A stretch of DNA of 64,000 nucleotides from an uncultured Prevotellaceae bacterium (GCA_947176895.1 CAMWSK010000003.1:1-64000), one strand, 5' to 3'; numbered from the stretch's first letter, positions 1 through 10,525 are shown. Numbers and translations: made by a program. Notes: a model not told the origin generated them from the letters alone.

Positions 1-32
1 TAGTCGCTCGGCAGTTTTCTTAAATAATACAA

Positions 33-73
33 AAACACCCAATTTTACATTCTTGAGTGTAAATCGGGTGTTT
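33..73 (-). terminator. Intrinsic terminator after tRNA-Ser
   Basis: Inverted repeat: AAACACCC at 33-40 pairs with GGGTGTTT at 66-73, with further pairing of TTTACA and TGTAAA inside. Read on the minus strand the stem is followed by TTTTTGTATT, as expected for a rho-independent terminator of the tRNA-Ser transcript. The stem could also act on the plus strand. Confidence 0.75.
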
Positions 74-106
74 ATTTTGCAATTTGCTGATTTTCAGCAT
101 TTATTG

Positions 107-191
107 CGGAGAGAGAGGGATTCGAACCCCCGGTGCCTCTCAGCACGGCGGTTTTCAAGACCGCTGTAATCGACCACTCTACCATCTCTCC
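107..191 (-). tRNA. tRNA-Ser (anticodon UGA)
   Basis: The minus strand folds as an 85-nt class II tRNA: acceptor stem GGAGAGA/TCTCTCC, anticodon arm GCGGT-CTTGAAA-ACCGC (anticodon TGA), a long variable arm typical of serine tRNAs, a GGTTCGAATCC T-arm and a G discriminator base. The 3' CCA is not encoded. Confidence 0.97.
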
Positions 192-229
192 GAGGCTCAT
201 TGTTGAGCGGTTGTGCTTTTAAAGCGTTG

Positions 230-261
230 CAAAGATAGGTGATTTTGTTGGAATGTCCAAA
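230..261 (-). promoter_or_regulatory. Bacteroidota-type promoter of tRNA-Ser
   Basis: On the minus strand TTTG (258-261) is followed after 20 bp by TATCTTTG (230-237), matching the Bacteroidota sigma-ABfr consensus TTTG-N19-TAnnTTTG. It lies 38 bp upstream of the mature tRNA-Ser 5' end. Confidence 0.7.
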
Positions 262-303
262 TCTTTTTGTTGGATTTTCTTTGATTCGGGCGGTAGTGGG
301 ATA

Positions 304-1038
304 TTATTCTTCCAAAACCATTTCGATTTTTATGTCTTCTATGGGACGGTCACCTCGTTTTGTGGCAGTTTGCTGTATCGAGTCTACGACTTCAAGTCCC
401 GAGATTACTTCGCCAAAGACGGTGTATTGTCCATCGAGATGTGGGGTGCCGCCCAGGGTCGTGTACAGATTCTTCTGCTCATCGGTGAGGCCGCCTCCGG
501 CAACTTTTACCTGCTTCTCGGCCTCGGTTGCCAGTCGGTCTTGCAGGTCTTGCAGTGCCTGACGATTCCTTTCGCGGCGGAATTGCATGATTTCTGCCTT
601 GTGCTGTGCGGCCAGAGCGTTGAAAATCTGCTGCATCTGCTGCATTTGAAGTTGTTTGCTCAGTTGGTCAATTTGGCCGGGCTTAAACACTTGTCCCCAA
701 ACGATGTAGAACTGTGATCCGCTGCTTTTGCGCTCGGGGTTCACTTCATCGCCTTGGCGTGCCGCAGCCAGTGCACCACGTTTGTGACAAAGTGTGGGCA
801 GAATCTCCGCATCAATCGTATAGCCGGGGCCACCCGTGCCAAGCATCTTTTCTGCGGGTGCGCCTTTGGAGTCAGGATCGCCGCCCTGAATCATAAAATC
901 CTTGATGACGCGATGGAACAGGGTTCCGTTGTAATATCCCTCTTTTACCAGTTTGATAAAGTTATCGCGGTGGAGAGGGGTTTCGTCGTAGAGGCGAACA
1001 AGGATATCTCCTTTAGGGGTGATGATTTTAACGTTCAT
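304..1038 (-). CDS. Cyclophilin-type peptidyl-prolyl cis-trans isomerase
   Basis: This 244-residue protein is a cyclophilin that isomerises Xaa-Pro peptide bonds. FHRVIKDFMIQGGD lies at 41-54 with the catalytic Arg at 43, SGSQFYI at 106-112 and HLDGQYTVFGEV at 200-211. It starts without a signal peptide, so it is probably cytoplasmic. It is longer than the minimal ~165-residue bacterial form because of a charged, Gln-rich helical insertion at about residues 116-194, between the SQFYI and LDG motifs. It is the last gene of a minus-strand series and starts 9 bp after the preceding gene's stop, so co-transcription with the flippase-like gene is likely. The substrate is unknown. Confidence 0.93.
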   Translation of the reverse strand: MNVKIITPKGDILVRLYDETPLHRDNFIKLVKEGYYNGTLFHRVIKDFMIQGGDPDSKGAPAEKMLGTGGPGYTIDAEILPTLCHKRGALAAARQGDEVNPERKSSGSQFYIVWGQVFKPGQIDQLSKQLQMQQMQQIFNALAAQHKAEIMQFRRERNRQALQDLQDRLATEAEKQVKVAGGGLTDEQKNLYTTLGGTPHLDGQYTVFGEVISGLEVVDSIQQTATKRGDRPIEDIKIEMVLEE

Positions 1039-1047
1039 ATGACATTG

Positions 1048-2052
1048 TTATATTGTGCTTTTTGTTTGTCTGTTGTTTCCTGTTTTGATGAGCAGCATGC
1101 CCACGGCTATCCAGAAAAGTTCGCGCAAGCGGATGATGAGGCTGGTCAGAACGCCGTAGCCCGCTCCCAGTTGCAACGCTCCGGTGCTCCAGGCCATGCC
1201 TCCTTCGCGTGCTCCCACCTGCATGGGAATGAAAAAGACCAGATTGGCAAAGAGCGAGGTAAAGGCTTGGATGAGCACGCTGTCCCAGTAGCTGGCATGG
1301 GGATTGAAGATGAACAGCAGGAAGAGAATTTCAAGGCAACCCAACATGCGACAACCAAATTCCAAGCCCAAACTGAGCAGAAAGATGGCGGGGCGTTGGC
1401 TGTGGAGCGCGGCAATCTGCCTGTCGGTCTCTTGAATCTTCTGCTCGTTGCGTTGGGTGAAACGCTTGATGTGTCGCCCTAACCAAGGCAAACGGGCGAA
1501 GAAGCATAGCGTGGACATGGCCAGTCCGTGACGATATCCCCATGTGAAGAAGTAAAGTCCGGCCAGGCAGAACAGGGTACAGAAGGAGAGCAGGGCAACC
1601 AGAGGGCCGTTGAGGCTGTCGTGATAGAGCACAAGGAAGAGAACGATGCTGAATGCCCAGAAGCAAAAGTGAGAGAATATGTGCATCATGCTGTGCAGGA
1701 TGACGCTGCTGGTGGCACGTACGCTACCCACCTCGTCCTGCAATTCCATGATGCGATACGGCTCACCCCCGAGCAAGCCTACGGGGGTGACATAGTTGAG
1801 GGCAAAGCCCGAGATGGTAAGTTTCAGCAGTCGGCCGAAAGAGGGTGCGGGTTTGTGACCGAGTATCACCCGCCATGCCAGGGTGTTCATGCCGTAGAGC
1901 GGAAGCCACATGGCGATGACGATGGGCAACCAGATTCCTGCACGGCGGGCGTGAACCATCACCTCCTGCCATGAATAGGGGAAACGCAAAAGCATGATGA
2001 CCACGGCCGCCAAGCCAATGAGGAAAAAGATGTTGCGCAGCTTAGGCTTCAT
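1048..2052 (-). CDS. Flippase-like membrane protein (UPF0104 / LPG synthase TM-like)
   Basis: A polytopic inner-membrane protein of about 334 residues with roughly eight hydrophobic segments. The pattern LNYVTPVGLLGGEPYRI near residue 85 and a late MQVGAREGG motif are typical of the lysylphosphatidylglycerol synthase transmembrane / UPF0104 (YbhN) family, whose members are thought to move or bind lipids. The soluble synthetase domain of MprF is absent. I chose the ATG at 2052 (MKPKLRN) because the longer reading frame adds a non-hydrophobic leader lying inside pdxA. With this start the gene overlaps the pdxA stop by 11 bp, indicating translational coupling. The lipid substrate cannot be told from sequence. 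Confidence 0.8.
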   Translation of the reverse strand: MKPKLRNIFFLIGLAAVVIMLLRFPYSWQEVMVHARRAGIWLPIVIAMWLPLYGMNTLAWRVILGHKPAPSFGRLLKLTISGFALNYVTPVGLLGGEPYRIMELQDEVGSVRATSSVILHSMMHIFSHFCFWAFSIVLFLVLYHDSLNGPLVALLSFCTLFCLAGLYFFTWGYRHGLAMSTLCFFARLPWLGRHIKRFTQRNEQKIQETDRQIAALHSQRPAIFLLSLGLEFGCRMLGCLEILFLLFIFNPHASYWDSVLIQAFTSLFANLVFFIPMQVGAREGGMAWSTGALQLGAGYGVLTSLIIRLRELFWIAVGMLLIKTGNNRQTKSTI

Positions 2053-3145
2053 TTTTCTGGGGAGCGGGACGCCGGTTGCGACGTTCGTCCTCGCGACGCT
2101 TGTGATACAACTCTTCCAGTGGGTTGCCTGTGGCCTCGTCATAGGCCTGACGAGAGCGCATCACGTCAATGGCGGTGTAGATGGCCTGTCGGAAACTGTT
2201 CTCGTCGGCCAACCCTTTGCCGGCAATGTCCAAGGCAGTGCCGTGGTCGGGACTGGTGCGTACCAGAGGCAGTCCTGCGGTGAAGTTGACCCCATCGTTC
2301 ATGGCCAACGATTTGAAGGGAGCCAGTCCTTGGTCGTGGTACATGGCCAGGATGGCATCGAAGTGGGTGTAGCTTTGCGCTCCGAAAAATCCGTCTGCGG
2401 CAAAGGGGCCAAAGGCGTGAATATGCAGTTCGTCATAGGCTTTCTGCACTGCCGGAGCTATGATTTCCTGCTCTTCGGTACCCAGCAGCCCGTTGTCGCC
2501 GGCATGAGGGTTGAGTCCCAGCACGGCAATACGAGGCTTTTCGATGCCGAAGTCACGCTGAAGCGAATGGTTGAGCAGGGTGATTTTTTCGATGATGTTC
2601 TCTTCGGTCACGCTTTGTGCCACTTTCGAGATGGGCAGGTGTGTGCTGAGCAGAGCGATTCGCATCTGTTCGTTCATCAGAATCATCAGGGCTTTCTGGC
2701 CGTCGCCCACGCAATGTTCGATATATTCGGTATGGCCGGGGAAGTGGAATCCCTCGCACTGGATGGTATGCTTGTTGATGGGGGCTGTGACCAGCACATC
2801 AACCTTACCGTATTTATAGTCCGTGATGGCAGCCTCCAGGGCTTTCAGGGCTTGTGCCCCGGCCTCGTTGCTTTCCTGCCCAAAGCCTACAGCCACCTCG
2901 GAATCGTCCACAACCACCAGGTTAAGCCGGTCGGGCTGGGCGTCGTTGGCATCCTGAATGGTGTTGAAGTTGGTGGTCAGCTCCATACATTTTCTGTGGT
3001 AGGTGGCAATGCGTGGATTGCCGTATAGAATGGGTGTACAGAGCTCGCACATGGTGGGGTTGGCAAAGGTTTTCAGGATTACCTCCAGGCCGATGCCGTT
3101 GGTGTCGCCTTGAGTGATGGCAACGCGTATTCTGTTGTCAGACAT
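2042..3145 (-). CDS. pdxA: 4-hydroxythreonine-4-phosphate dehydrogenase
   Basis: PdxA oxidises 4-phosphohydroxy-L-threonine in the DXP-dependent pathway to pyridoxal phosphate. The 367-residue protein has ITQGDTNGIGLEV at the N-terminus, the metal-binding histidine region around HTEYIEH, YHDQGLAPFK, and the C-terminal VRTSPDHGTALDIAGKG signature. These are all hallmarks of the family, and the length is slightly above the usual ~330 because of a basic C-terminal tail. It sits between a DUF4837 lipoprotein gene (20 bp upstream) and the flippase-like gene it overlaps, so it is probably part of the same transcript. Confidence 0.96.
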   Translation of the reverse strand: MSDNRIRVAITQGDTNGIGLEVILKTFANPTMCELCTPILYGNPRIATYHRKCMELTTNFNTIQDANDAQPDRLNLVVVDDSEVAVGFGQESNEAGAQALKALEAAITDYKYGKVDVLVTAPINKHTIQCEGFHFPGHTEYIEHCVGDGQKALMILMNEQMRIALLSTHLPISKVAQSVTEENIIEKITLLNHSLQRDFGIEKPRIAVLGLNPHAGDNGLLGTEEQEIIAPAVQKAYDELHIHAFGPFAADGFFGAQSYTHFDAILAMYHDQGLAPFKSLAMNDGVNFTAGLPLVRTSPDHGTALDIAGKGLADENSFRQAIYTAIDVMRSRQAYDEATGNPLEELYHKRREDERRNRRPAPQKNEA

Positions 3146-3165
3146 TATCGTTATGGTGTTTTAAG

Positions 3166-4197
3166 TTAATTGTTATCTTCTTCTGTTTCAGTCGGGAGTG
3201 CGGGGGCTTCTTCATCGGGTAGTTGAAGGGTGTAGAGCGACCCTTCGAGCCGGCGGATGAGGCCCCGTTTCATTTTCTCGGGGGCATAGACAAAACCTTC
3301 CACGGTGATGACGCGGTTGTTCTTCTCGTCAACGCGTGAATGGCTGACGAAGGGGCCTCCCATGGCTTCGTTGCGCATATACCACAGCCCTCGTGCTTCA
3401 TAGGCGTAGCGTCCGTGAACCATGATGGGTTTTACGTCGGTGTGGAGCGTGTCGGTTTGCATATACATGTCGGGTTCGCTGCCGGGAATGTTCAGTGCCA
3501 TGATGCTGTCGCGCTTGTGCATGATATACTTCTTGTTGAAGGTCTCCGGTCCTTCATAGGGATAGCTGTAGACACAGATGTTCACCATGCCGGCAGCTTC
3601 ATCGTTGCTGGTCCACAAGAAGTTGTCTCCTGTTTTGCTTTTCTTCAGCTCAGCGGGGGCATAGAGCTTGCATTTGAAGAACTCTTGGGTCTTCTTGTAG
3701 GTCACCAAGGAATATTTCTTTCTAAGATTTACACACAGACGGTTGATTTCCGAATTGTTGAACAAGTCAAGGATGTCTTGTGGGTGTGCTTTTACGAATT
3801 GGGCCAAATCCTCCTCGGAAGGACTGTTGATGGTCATATAGATCTGGCCGGTGGCGTAGATGTTGCGGCTGAACTTGATGCGGGTGGTGGAGAATTGTTT
3901 GGGGTCGATTCTCACTTCGATGATGTTGCGGAAGAGCTTCATGGTGTAGCTGAAGTCCTTGGGTGCCACTTGGGAGATGTGGAACGAAGGTTCGGATTGA
4001 GGCAGCCCGGGGATGTCCGTGTCGAGGACATCAAAGATGGCTCTGCCTGCGGGACGGTTCCACAGGTCATGGTCTATGACCACCATCACTTCGTAGGGTT
4101 TTCCACTGGCCTGCGGGGTCAGGCTCCCTTTCCTGCAACCGGTGAGGAGGGTTATGCAGAGGGCGCTTATAAGCGATAGGGTGAACAGATGCTTCAT
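3166..4197 (-). CDS. DUF4837 family lipoprotein
   Basis: A 343-residue predicted lipoprotein. The N-terminus MKHLFTLSLISALCITLLTGC ends in a lipobox (LLTGC, Cys at 21), so it is likely exported and lipid-anchored in the envelope. The body (YEVMVVIDHDLW, FRNIIEVRID, and a late GLWYMRNEAMGGPFVSH) matches the Bacteroidota DUF4837 family, which has no assigned function. The gene starts one base after the rlmN stop and is followed 20 bp later by pdxA, an arrangement that implies a shared transcript. The acidic C-terminal tail (EEAPALPTETEEDNN) is unremarkable. Confidence 0.85.
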   Translation of the reverse strand: MKHLFTLSLISALCITLLTGCRKGSLTPQASGKPYEVMVVIDHDLWNRPAGRAIFDVLDTDIPGLPQSEPSFHISQVAPKDFSYTMKLFRNIIEVRIDPKQFSTTRIKFSRNIYATGQIYMTINSPSEEDLAQFVKAHPQDILDLFNNSEINRLCVNLRKKYSLVTYKKTQEFFKCKLYAPAELKKSKTGDNFLWTSNDEAAGMVNICVYSYPYEGPETFNKKYIMHKRDSIMALNIPGSEPDMYMQTDTLHTDVKPIMVHGRYAYEARGLWYMRNEAMGGPFVSHSRVDEKNNRVITVEGFVYAPEKMKRGLIRRLEGSLYTLQLPDEEAPALPTETEEDNN

Positions 4198-4198
4198 G

Positions 4199-5224
4199 TT
4201 ATATCTTCTCTTGGTTCTTTTTCGCTGTGCTGAGCAGTCCGCAAGCAGCGTAGATGTCTTGCCCGCGGCTGGCCCGGATGGTGGTTGTGATGCCGTGTTG
4301 CGTGAGATAGTCGCGCATCCATGTCATCGTGTTGTCGTCCGCTTCCCGGAAGGGTGTGTCGGGGATGGTGTGGAAGTGAATCAGGTTGATTCGGCACTCC
4401 AGTCCGCCCAGCAGGCGGACCAGCTCGTCGGCGTGTGCCTTCGAGTCGTTCAGCCCCCCGAACATGATATACTCGAATGTCAGCCGGCGTTGATGGCTCC
4501 AGTCCTCGCGGCGCAGAATGTCGACGAACTCGGTGAGCGGGAAACTTCGTTCGGCAGGCATCATTTCGGCGCGTTCCTTGGGAAAGGGGTTGTGCAACGA
4601 GATGGCCAGGTGACATGAACTCTCCTTCAGGAAGCGGGTCAGTCCCTTGCGCAGCCCCACGCTGCTCACGGTGATGCGTTTGGGGCTCCATGCCCAGGCA
4701 TAGGGTGCGGTGAGCAGTTCCGTGACGCGGAGCACGTTGTCCAGGTTGTCGAAAGGCTCGCCCTGTCCCATGAACACGATGTTGGTCAGTTTGTCGCGCT
4801 CGGGAAGCGAGTACACTTGGTTCAGTATGTCGGCGGCCGAGAGGGTCCCCTCAAAGCCTTGCCGCCCCGTCATGCAGAACTTGCATCCCATCTTGCACCC
4901 CACCTGGCTGCTGACGCACAGCGTGGCGTGGTCGCCATCGGGGATGTACACCGTCTCGATGTAGTTGCCGGCGCGGGTGGGGTAGAGGTATTTGATGGTG
5001 CCGTCCACGGAACGTTGCGCATCCGAGGGATCATTGCATCCGATGATGTAATTGGCCGAGAGCTTTTCTCTCGCTGCCTTGCTCAGGTTGGTCATCTCGT
5101 TGATGGTGCGTACCTGGCGGTGATAAAGCCAGTCGGCCATCTGTTTGCCCACAAAGGCCGGCAGTCCGTTCTCAACGGCCACGGCCTTCAGCTCGTCCAG
5201 TGTTTTCCCGAGTAATGTCTCCAT
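4199..5224 (-). CDS. rlmN: 23S rRNA (adenine-2503-C2) / tRNA(A37) methyltransferase, radical SAM
   Basis: RlmN methylates C2 of A2503 in 23S rRNA and A37 of some tRNAs with a radical SAM mechanism. The 341-residue product contains the 4Fe-4S motif CKMGCKFC followed by MTGRQGF, the substrate-side cysteine context TLCVSSQVGC, and the C-terminal RGQDIYAACG that carries the methyl-accepting cysteine. I chose the ATG at 5224 (METLLGKTL), which gives the normal family N-terminus; upstream in-frame sequence reads into the phosphopantetheinyl transferase gene and lacks homologous features. The downstream neighbour is one base away. Confidence 0.96.
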   Translation of the reverse strand: METLLGKTLDELKAVAVENGLPAFVGKQMADWLYHRQVRTINEMTNLSKAAREKLSANYIIGCNDPSDAQRSVDGTIKYLYPTRAGNYIETVYIPDGDHATLCVSSQVGCKMGCKFCMTGRQGFEGTLSAADILNQVYSLPERDKLTNIVFMGQGEPFDNLDNVLRVTELLTAPYAWAWSPKRITVSSVGLRKGLTRFLKESSCHLAISLHNPFPKERAEMMPAERSFPLTEFVDILRREDWSHQRRLTFEYIMFGGLNDSKAHADELVRLLGGLECRINLIHFHTIPDTPFREADDNTMTWMRDYLTQHGITTTIRASRGQDIYAACGLLSTAKKNQEKI

Positions 5225-5274
5225 ATAGGCACAAAGATAATGATTTTTTTGCGAATATGGTGCAGCCTTGCCTC

Positions 5275-5838
5275 TCATTCTTCGGCCTGTGTACACACGT
5301 ATTGCGGTGTGACCAGGGTAGAGAGGCGGTGCGGGTTGCTTTCCAGCAATGTGGGCAATTGTCGGCCGATCCCCTCGCCCGTGAGCTTTACCAAGGCTTC
5401 TTTCTGTGTCCATAGGATGGCGAAGGCGCGTTCTGGGCGGGCAGCCTGCAGGATGCGCAGGGACTCTGACTCGCTCATGGCATAGCGCACGACACTCTCC
5501 TTCACAGGGCGGTAGGTCTCGATGTCAACCCCCACGGGCGTTTTGCTGATGGCGCATGCCACGGCCGTTTGGCAGTGGCTCATGTTGAAGTGCAGGGCGG
5601 GGTAGTCCGGCAGGAAAGGTTTGCCATGCCCGCCATATTCGAAGCGGGGCATACCGTCGATGCCAAAGTCCTTTTGCAACCCCCGGCAAAGCAACTGATA
5701 GGCCAGCAGGCATTGCCGGCGCCCCGGTTCGTGCTTGTAGCGCAACACGATATCGCGCCTCCAGGCGGGCAAGCGCTTGATGTCCGCCTCTATTTGGGCC
5801 GTGTCTGCCGCATATAGGTCATCGTTGATGTAGAGCAA
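5275..5838 (-). CDS. 4'-phosphopantetheinyl transferase, Sfp-type
   Basis: A 187-residue enzyme that transfers 4'-phosphopantetheine from CoA to a carrier-protein serine. Visible family motifs in order are GGHGKPFL, FNMSHC, VGVDIE (the Mg-binding Asp and Glu) and LWTQKEALVKLTGEG. It is at the small end of the Sfp class. No carrier protein, polyketide or NRPS gene lies nearby, so the partner is probably the housekeeping acyl carrier protein or an aryl-polyene type pathway elsewhere; that is inference. It begins 8 bp after the stop of the symporter gene, within the same minus-strand chain. Confidence 0.92.
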   Translation of the reverse strand: MLYINDDLYAADTAQIEADIKRLPAWRRDIVLRYKHEPGRRQCLLAYQLLCRGLQKDFGIDGMPRFEYGGHGKPFLPDYPALHFNMSHCQTAVACAISKTPVGVDIETYRPVKESVVRYAMSESESLRILQAARPERAFAILWTQKEALVKLTGEGIGRQLPTLLESNPHRLSTLVTPQYVCTQAEE

Positions 5839-5846
5839 GGCGTTGA

Positions 5847-7328
5847 CTATTTCCGGGTTTTACATTTGTCGATGGACGTGAACGAGAGTGCCCATCCTGT
5901 GGCCACGCTTACGGTCAGACCGATGGCACCGAAAAGAAAGAAACTGACATCGGTGTAGAATTGCAGGAAGAAGGTGGAGGCCGTGCCGGTCACGAAGCCG
6001 ATGAGCGCCGCACGTCCGTGGATGCGTGGCAGGAAGACGCCCATGGCAAACAGCCCTCCCAGTCCGCTGGTCAGCAGTCCCAGAATGGTGTTAAAGTAAT
6101 CCAGCAGCGAAAGGATGTTCCAGGTGGTCATCATCAATGCGATAAATACACCGATAAGTCCGCCTGTCACGCATGTCCTACGGGCCACACGAAGCAGCTG
6201 CCTCTCGCTTGTTTGTGGGCGGAAGCGTTTCCAGAAGTCGATGCAGAACATTGTGCTCACCGAATTGATGTTGCTGGAGATGGTGCTCATGGTGGCGGCG
6301 AAGATGGCGGCGATCAGCAGTCCTGCCACTCCTTGGGGCATTTGCGTCATCATGAAGAAGGGGAAGATGGCATCGATGCTTCCCGGTTGGGAGCCGAGTG
6401 CCTGCGGATGTGTTTTATAGAAGGTGTAGAGTCCGGTGCCGATGAGATAGAACACGATGTTGATGCCCACACACATCACCGCGTTGGTCACGATGCTTTT
6501 CCTTGCGCTCTTCTCGTCCTTGACGGTCATGTAGCGCTGAATCACCGTTTGGTCGCCGGTGCCGCTGATCAGGCTGTTGGCCAGTCCGCCGATGATGGCC
6601 ACCCAGAAGGTGGCGCTGCGGTAGTCGAGACTCCAGTCAAACAGGCGCATCTTGTCGTCGCTGACGGCAATCTCCCAGGCCCCTTGGAATCCCCCCTCGG
6701 TGTTGGCGAACAGATACCAGGCGGAAAAGAACGCTCCGCCCACCAGGATGATGCCTTGCACCACATCGCTCCACACCACGGCTTCCATGCCTCCCAAGGT
6801 GCAATAGACGATGGTCACGCCCCCCATGAGCAGGATGCACGTGCGGATGTCGATGCCCGTGACCGTGGTCAGGGCCAGCGAGGGCAGATAGAGCACCAGG
6901 GCCATGCGTGCCACCATGAACACGATGAACAGGCCCGAGGCCAGCAGCCGGGTGGACAGGTTGAAACGCCGCTCCAGGTATTCGTAGGCACTGGTGACGT
7001 TCTGCCTGCGGAAATGGGGAAGATAGTATTTGATGATAAGGTAACTCGCCGGCAGGATCATGGCCAGGATGGGGTAGTAGGTCCAGTCCGTGGCATAGGC
7101 CTTGGCGGGGATGGTCATGTAGGTGACGGCACTGAGCATGGTGGCATAGATGCTGATGCCCGCCGCCCACCACGGGATGCGTCCGCCGCCCCGGAAGAAA
7201 TCGTTGCCTCCCTTCTCGCGGCGCATGAAGAACAGGCCCATCCCCAGCATTGCCAGAAAGTAAAGGCCCAGCACCATCCAATTGAGCAGGCCGAAGCCAT
7301 ATGCCTCACCACACTTTTCCGGTACCAC
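5847..7328 (-). CDS. Sodium:solute symporter family (SSS) transporter
   Basis: A 493-residue polytopic transporter with about 13 hydrophobic segments. GGRIPWWAAGISIYATMLSAVTYM near residue 50, WTYYPILAM, and the GTGDQTVIQRYM stretch with Gly-rich helix breaks match the SSS (glucose/proline/sialate) family, which couples solute uptake to a Na+ gradient. The best in-frame start is GTG at 7328, which places it 23 bp inside the upstream gene's end; an internal ATG 16 codons later is a possible alternative. The solute cannot be inferred: no catabolic genes lie next to it. Confidence 0.9.
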   Translation of the reverse strand: MVPEKCGEAYGFGLLNWMVLGLYFLAMLGMGLFFMRREKGGNDFFRGGGRIPWWAAGISIYATMLSAVTYMTIPAKAYATDWTYYPILAMILPASYLIIKYYLPHFRRQNVTSAYEYLERRFNLSTRLLASGLFIVFMVARMALVLYLPSLALTTVTGIDIRTCILLMGGVTIVYCTLGGMEAVVWSDVVQGIILVGGAFFSAWYLFANTEGGFQGAWEIAVSDDKMRLFDWSLDYRSATFWVAIIGGLANSLISGTGDQTVIQRYMTVKDEKSARKSIVTNAVMCVGINIVFYLIGTGLYTFYKTHPQALGSQPGSIDAIFPFFMMTQMPQGVAGLLIAAIFAATMSTISSNINSVSTMFCIDFWKRFRPQTSERQLLRVARRTCVTGGLIGVFIALMMTTWNILSLLDYFNTILGLLTSGLGGLFAMGVFLPRIHGRAALIGFVTGTASTFFLQFYTDVSFFLFGAIGLTVSVATGWALSFTSIDKCKTRK

Positions 7329-8229
7329 TGCGCAGGGATTTGTTGATTCTGTTCTTCAGGTTTGTCTTCACCACAAACTGACAGGTGGCCAGTGCCATGA
7401 GCATCGAAAAGAAGCATACCCCCTCGATGGCGTTGTCCACGCCCAACAGGGCTAAAGGCAGCGTCAGCAGGCTCATGGCCAGGCAGATGCTGAGCACCGC
7501 GTTGCGGCGGGCGATATAGCGCAGGGTGCGGCGTCCCTTCTTTTGCATGATCAGATAGGCCGTCAGACCCAGTCCGAAAACGATAATCTTGGTGTCCCAC
7601 AGCAGACGGATGGCCTGTGTGGTGCACTCAACGGGTGCCGTGAAGCCGGCGCTCACCGAATCCTCGTGGAGCACATGCCAGATGCTGAGCACCGTGCCTA
7701 TGCAGAAGCCCACCACCATAGGCCAGCAGGCCCGACGCCAGAAATGCTTGCGGCGGAAACTGAGCCAAAGGAACGTGGCACAGAGCGGAATCGTGATGCC
7801 GTTGTGGGTGTAGCTGCAGAAGATACCCATCAACAGCATCAGCAGGTACCAGCGACCGAAATTCTTTTTGCTCACCCGCAGGTATTGCGTGATGAAGAAG
7901 GGCACGATGCACTGTGCCGCCAGCTGGGTCAGCGACTCCTCGTTGCGCATGAAAAATTGTGTGGCGCCGGTGCTGAACAGCGACAGAAACAAAGCCACGC
8001 CCATGGCGTTGAGCGGGGTGATGCTGATGTTCAGCAGGCGGATGGTGAGCACGGTGAGGAGGGCAAACAGCAGGCTGCTGGCAATATTGATGGGCAAGGG
8101 TTCCCAATAGTAGTCCTCCGAGGGAGGAAACAAGGTCAGGCAAACCAACACACCGACAAAGGTTGCCACATAGGTGACAGCCATTTTTGCCATGCGCGTT
8201 TTGTCGAGATTCAACCGGATCTTTGCCAT
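7306..8229 (-). CDS. Multi-pass membrane protein of unknown function
   Basis: A 307-residue protein with about eight to nine hydrophobic segments, basic at both ends. I do not recognise a catalytic motif. The polar loop MRNEESLTQ and the pattern GIFCSYTHNGITIPLC are reminiscent of uncharacterised Bacteroidota DUF605x membrane proteins, some of which look like remote GT-C-type folds, but this is only a hint. It is first in the minus-strand chain and overlaps the symporter gene by 23 bp. A TAnnTTTG-like box (TAATTTTG, minus strand, 8237-8244) lies just upstream, without a clear -33 element. Confidence 0.6.
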   Translation of the reverse strand: MAKIRLNLDKTRMAKMAVTYVATFVGVLVCLTLFPPSEDYYWEPLPINIASSLLFALLTVLTIRLLNISITPLNAMGVALFLSLFSTGATQFFMRNEESLTQLAAQCIVPFFITQYLRVSKKNFGRWYLLMLLMGIFCSYTHNGITIPLCATFLWLSFRRKHFWRRACWPMVVGFCIGTVLSIWHVLHEDSVSAGFTAPVECTTQAIRLLWDTKIIVFGLGLTAYLIMQKKGRRTLRYIARRNAVLSICLAMSLLTLPLALLGVDNAIEGVCFFSMLMALATCQFVVKTNLKNRINKSLRSGTGKVW

Positions 8230-8346
8230 AACGGTACAAAATTACAAAATTTTCACAAAGGAAGGGTGCAAAGCGGCGAAGTTTTGCCGAATGTTCGTCT
8301 TTCTGTCATTTTGACGGATTTTTCTTTCATCTGCATGGGGTGATTA

Positions 8347-8427
8347 AAACATGAACATGTTTAAGGCAAAACGTGTTCATGTTTTTTAAAAACGTGTTGA
8401 TGTTTTATTCGGTTCATCGCGATGTTT
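8347..8427 (-). repeat. Dispersed four-dyad repeat, copy A (core only)
   Basis: Four 16-bp dyads at 8347, 8369, 8390 and 8412 (spacing 22, 21, 22). The first is a perfect AAACATG-AA-CATGTTT; the last centres on the palindrome CATCGCGATG. The spacing order matches the minus orientation of the family. The conserved outer arms seen in copies B, D and E are not recognisable here. It occupies the gap between the divergent membrane-protein gene and groES, ending 99 bp before the groES start codon. Confidence 0.75.
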
Positions 8428-8526
8428 TTTTCTGACGTTTTTCCTGCCATTTTGTCCGACTTCGGCTTTTGGCACGGTTTTCGTTAGAGAGAGGGTAGAA
8501 AATATAAAATTAAACGTATTTCGACT

Positions 8527-8802
8527 ATGACAAACATCAAACCATTGGCAGACCGTGTGCTCATCGAGCCCCAGCCTGCAGAGACCAAAACCGCAAGTGG
8601 CATCATCATTCCCGACACAGCCAAGGAGAAACCCCTGCAGGGAACTGTCAAGGCTGTAGGTCCCGGTACCAAGGACGAGGAGATGCAGGTGAAGGTGGGC
8701 GATGTGGTGCTCTATGGCAAGTATGCCGGCACCGAAGTGGAGCTGGATGGCACCAAATATCTCATCATGCGCCAGAGCGATGTGGTGGCTGTCCTGGGTT
8801 AA
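8527..8802 (+). CDS. groES: Co-chaperonin GroES
   Basis: The 91-residue 10-kDa chaperonin caps the GroEL ring. [26 protein letters not shown] at the start includes the mobile loop region; GTVKAVGPG and [15 protein letters not shown] follow in the usual order. The length is normal. It is followed 52 bp later by groEL, forming the standard operon. No CIRCE inverted repeat (TTAGCACTC-N9-GAGTGCTAA) is visible upstream, so HrcA control is not indicated. The upstream gap instead carries repeat copy A. Confidence 0.98.
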   Translation: MTNIKPLADRVLIEPQPAETKTASGIIIPDTAKEKPLQGTVKAVGPGTKDEEMQVKVGDVVLYGKYAGTEVELDGTKYLIMRQSDVVAVLG

Positions 8803-8821
8803 CTCTATATATAATAAATAA

Positions 8822-10489
<1,668 letters not shown>

Positions 10490-10525
10490 TCATGAAGCTA
10501 AAACAATATAACGTATTATAGAAGA

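Noticed and set aside
8347..8427. The dyads as ParB parS sites.
   Set aside because: The parS consensus (TGTTNCACGTGAAACA) has a different core and does not occur as four phased copies; the match is only the general dyad form.
8428..8526. CIRCE element ahead of groESL.
   Set aside because: No TTAGCACTC/GAGTGCTAA pair is present.
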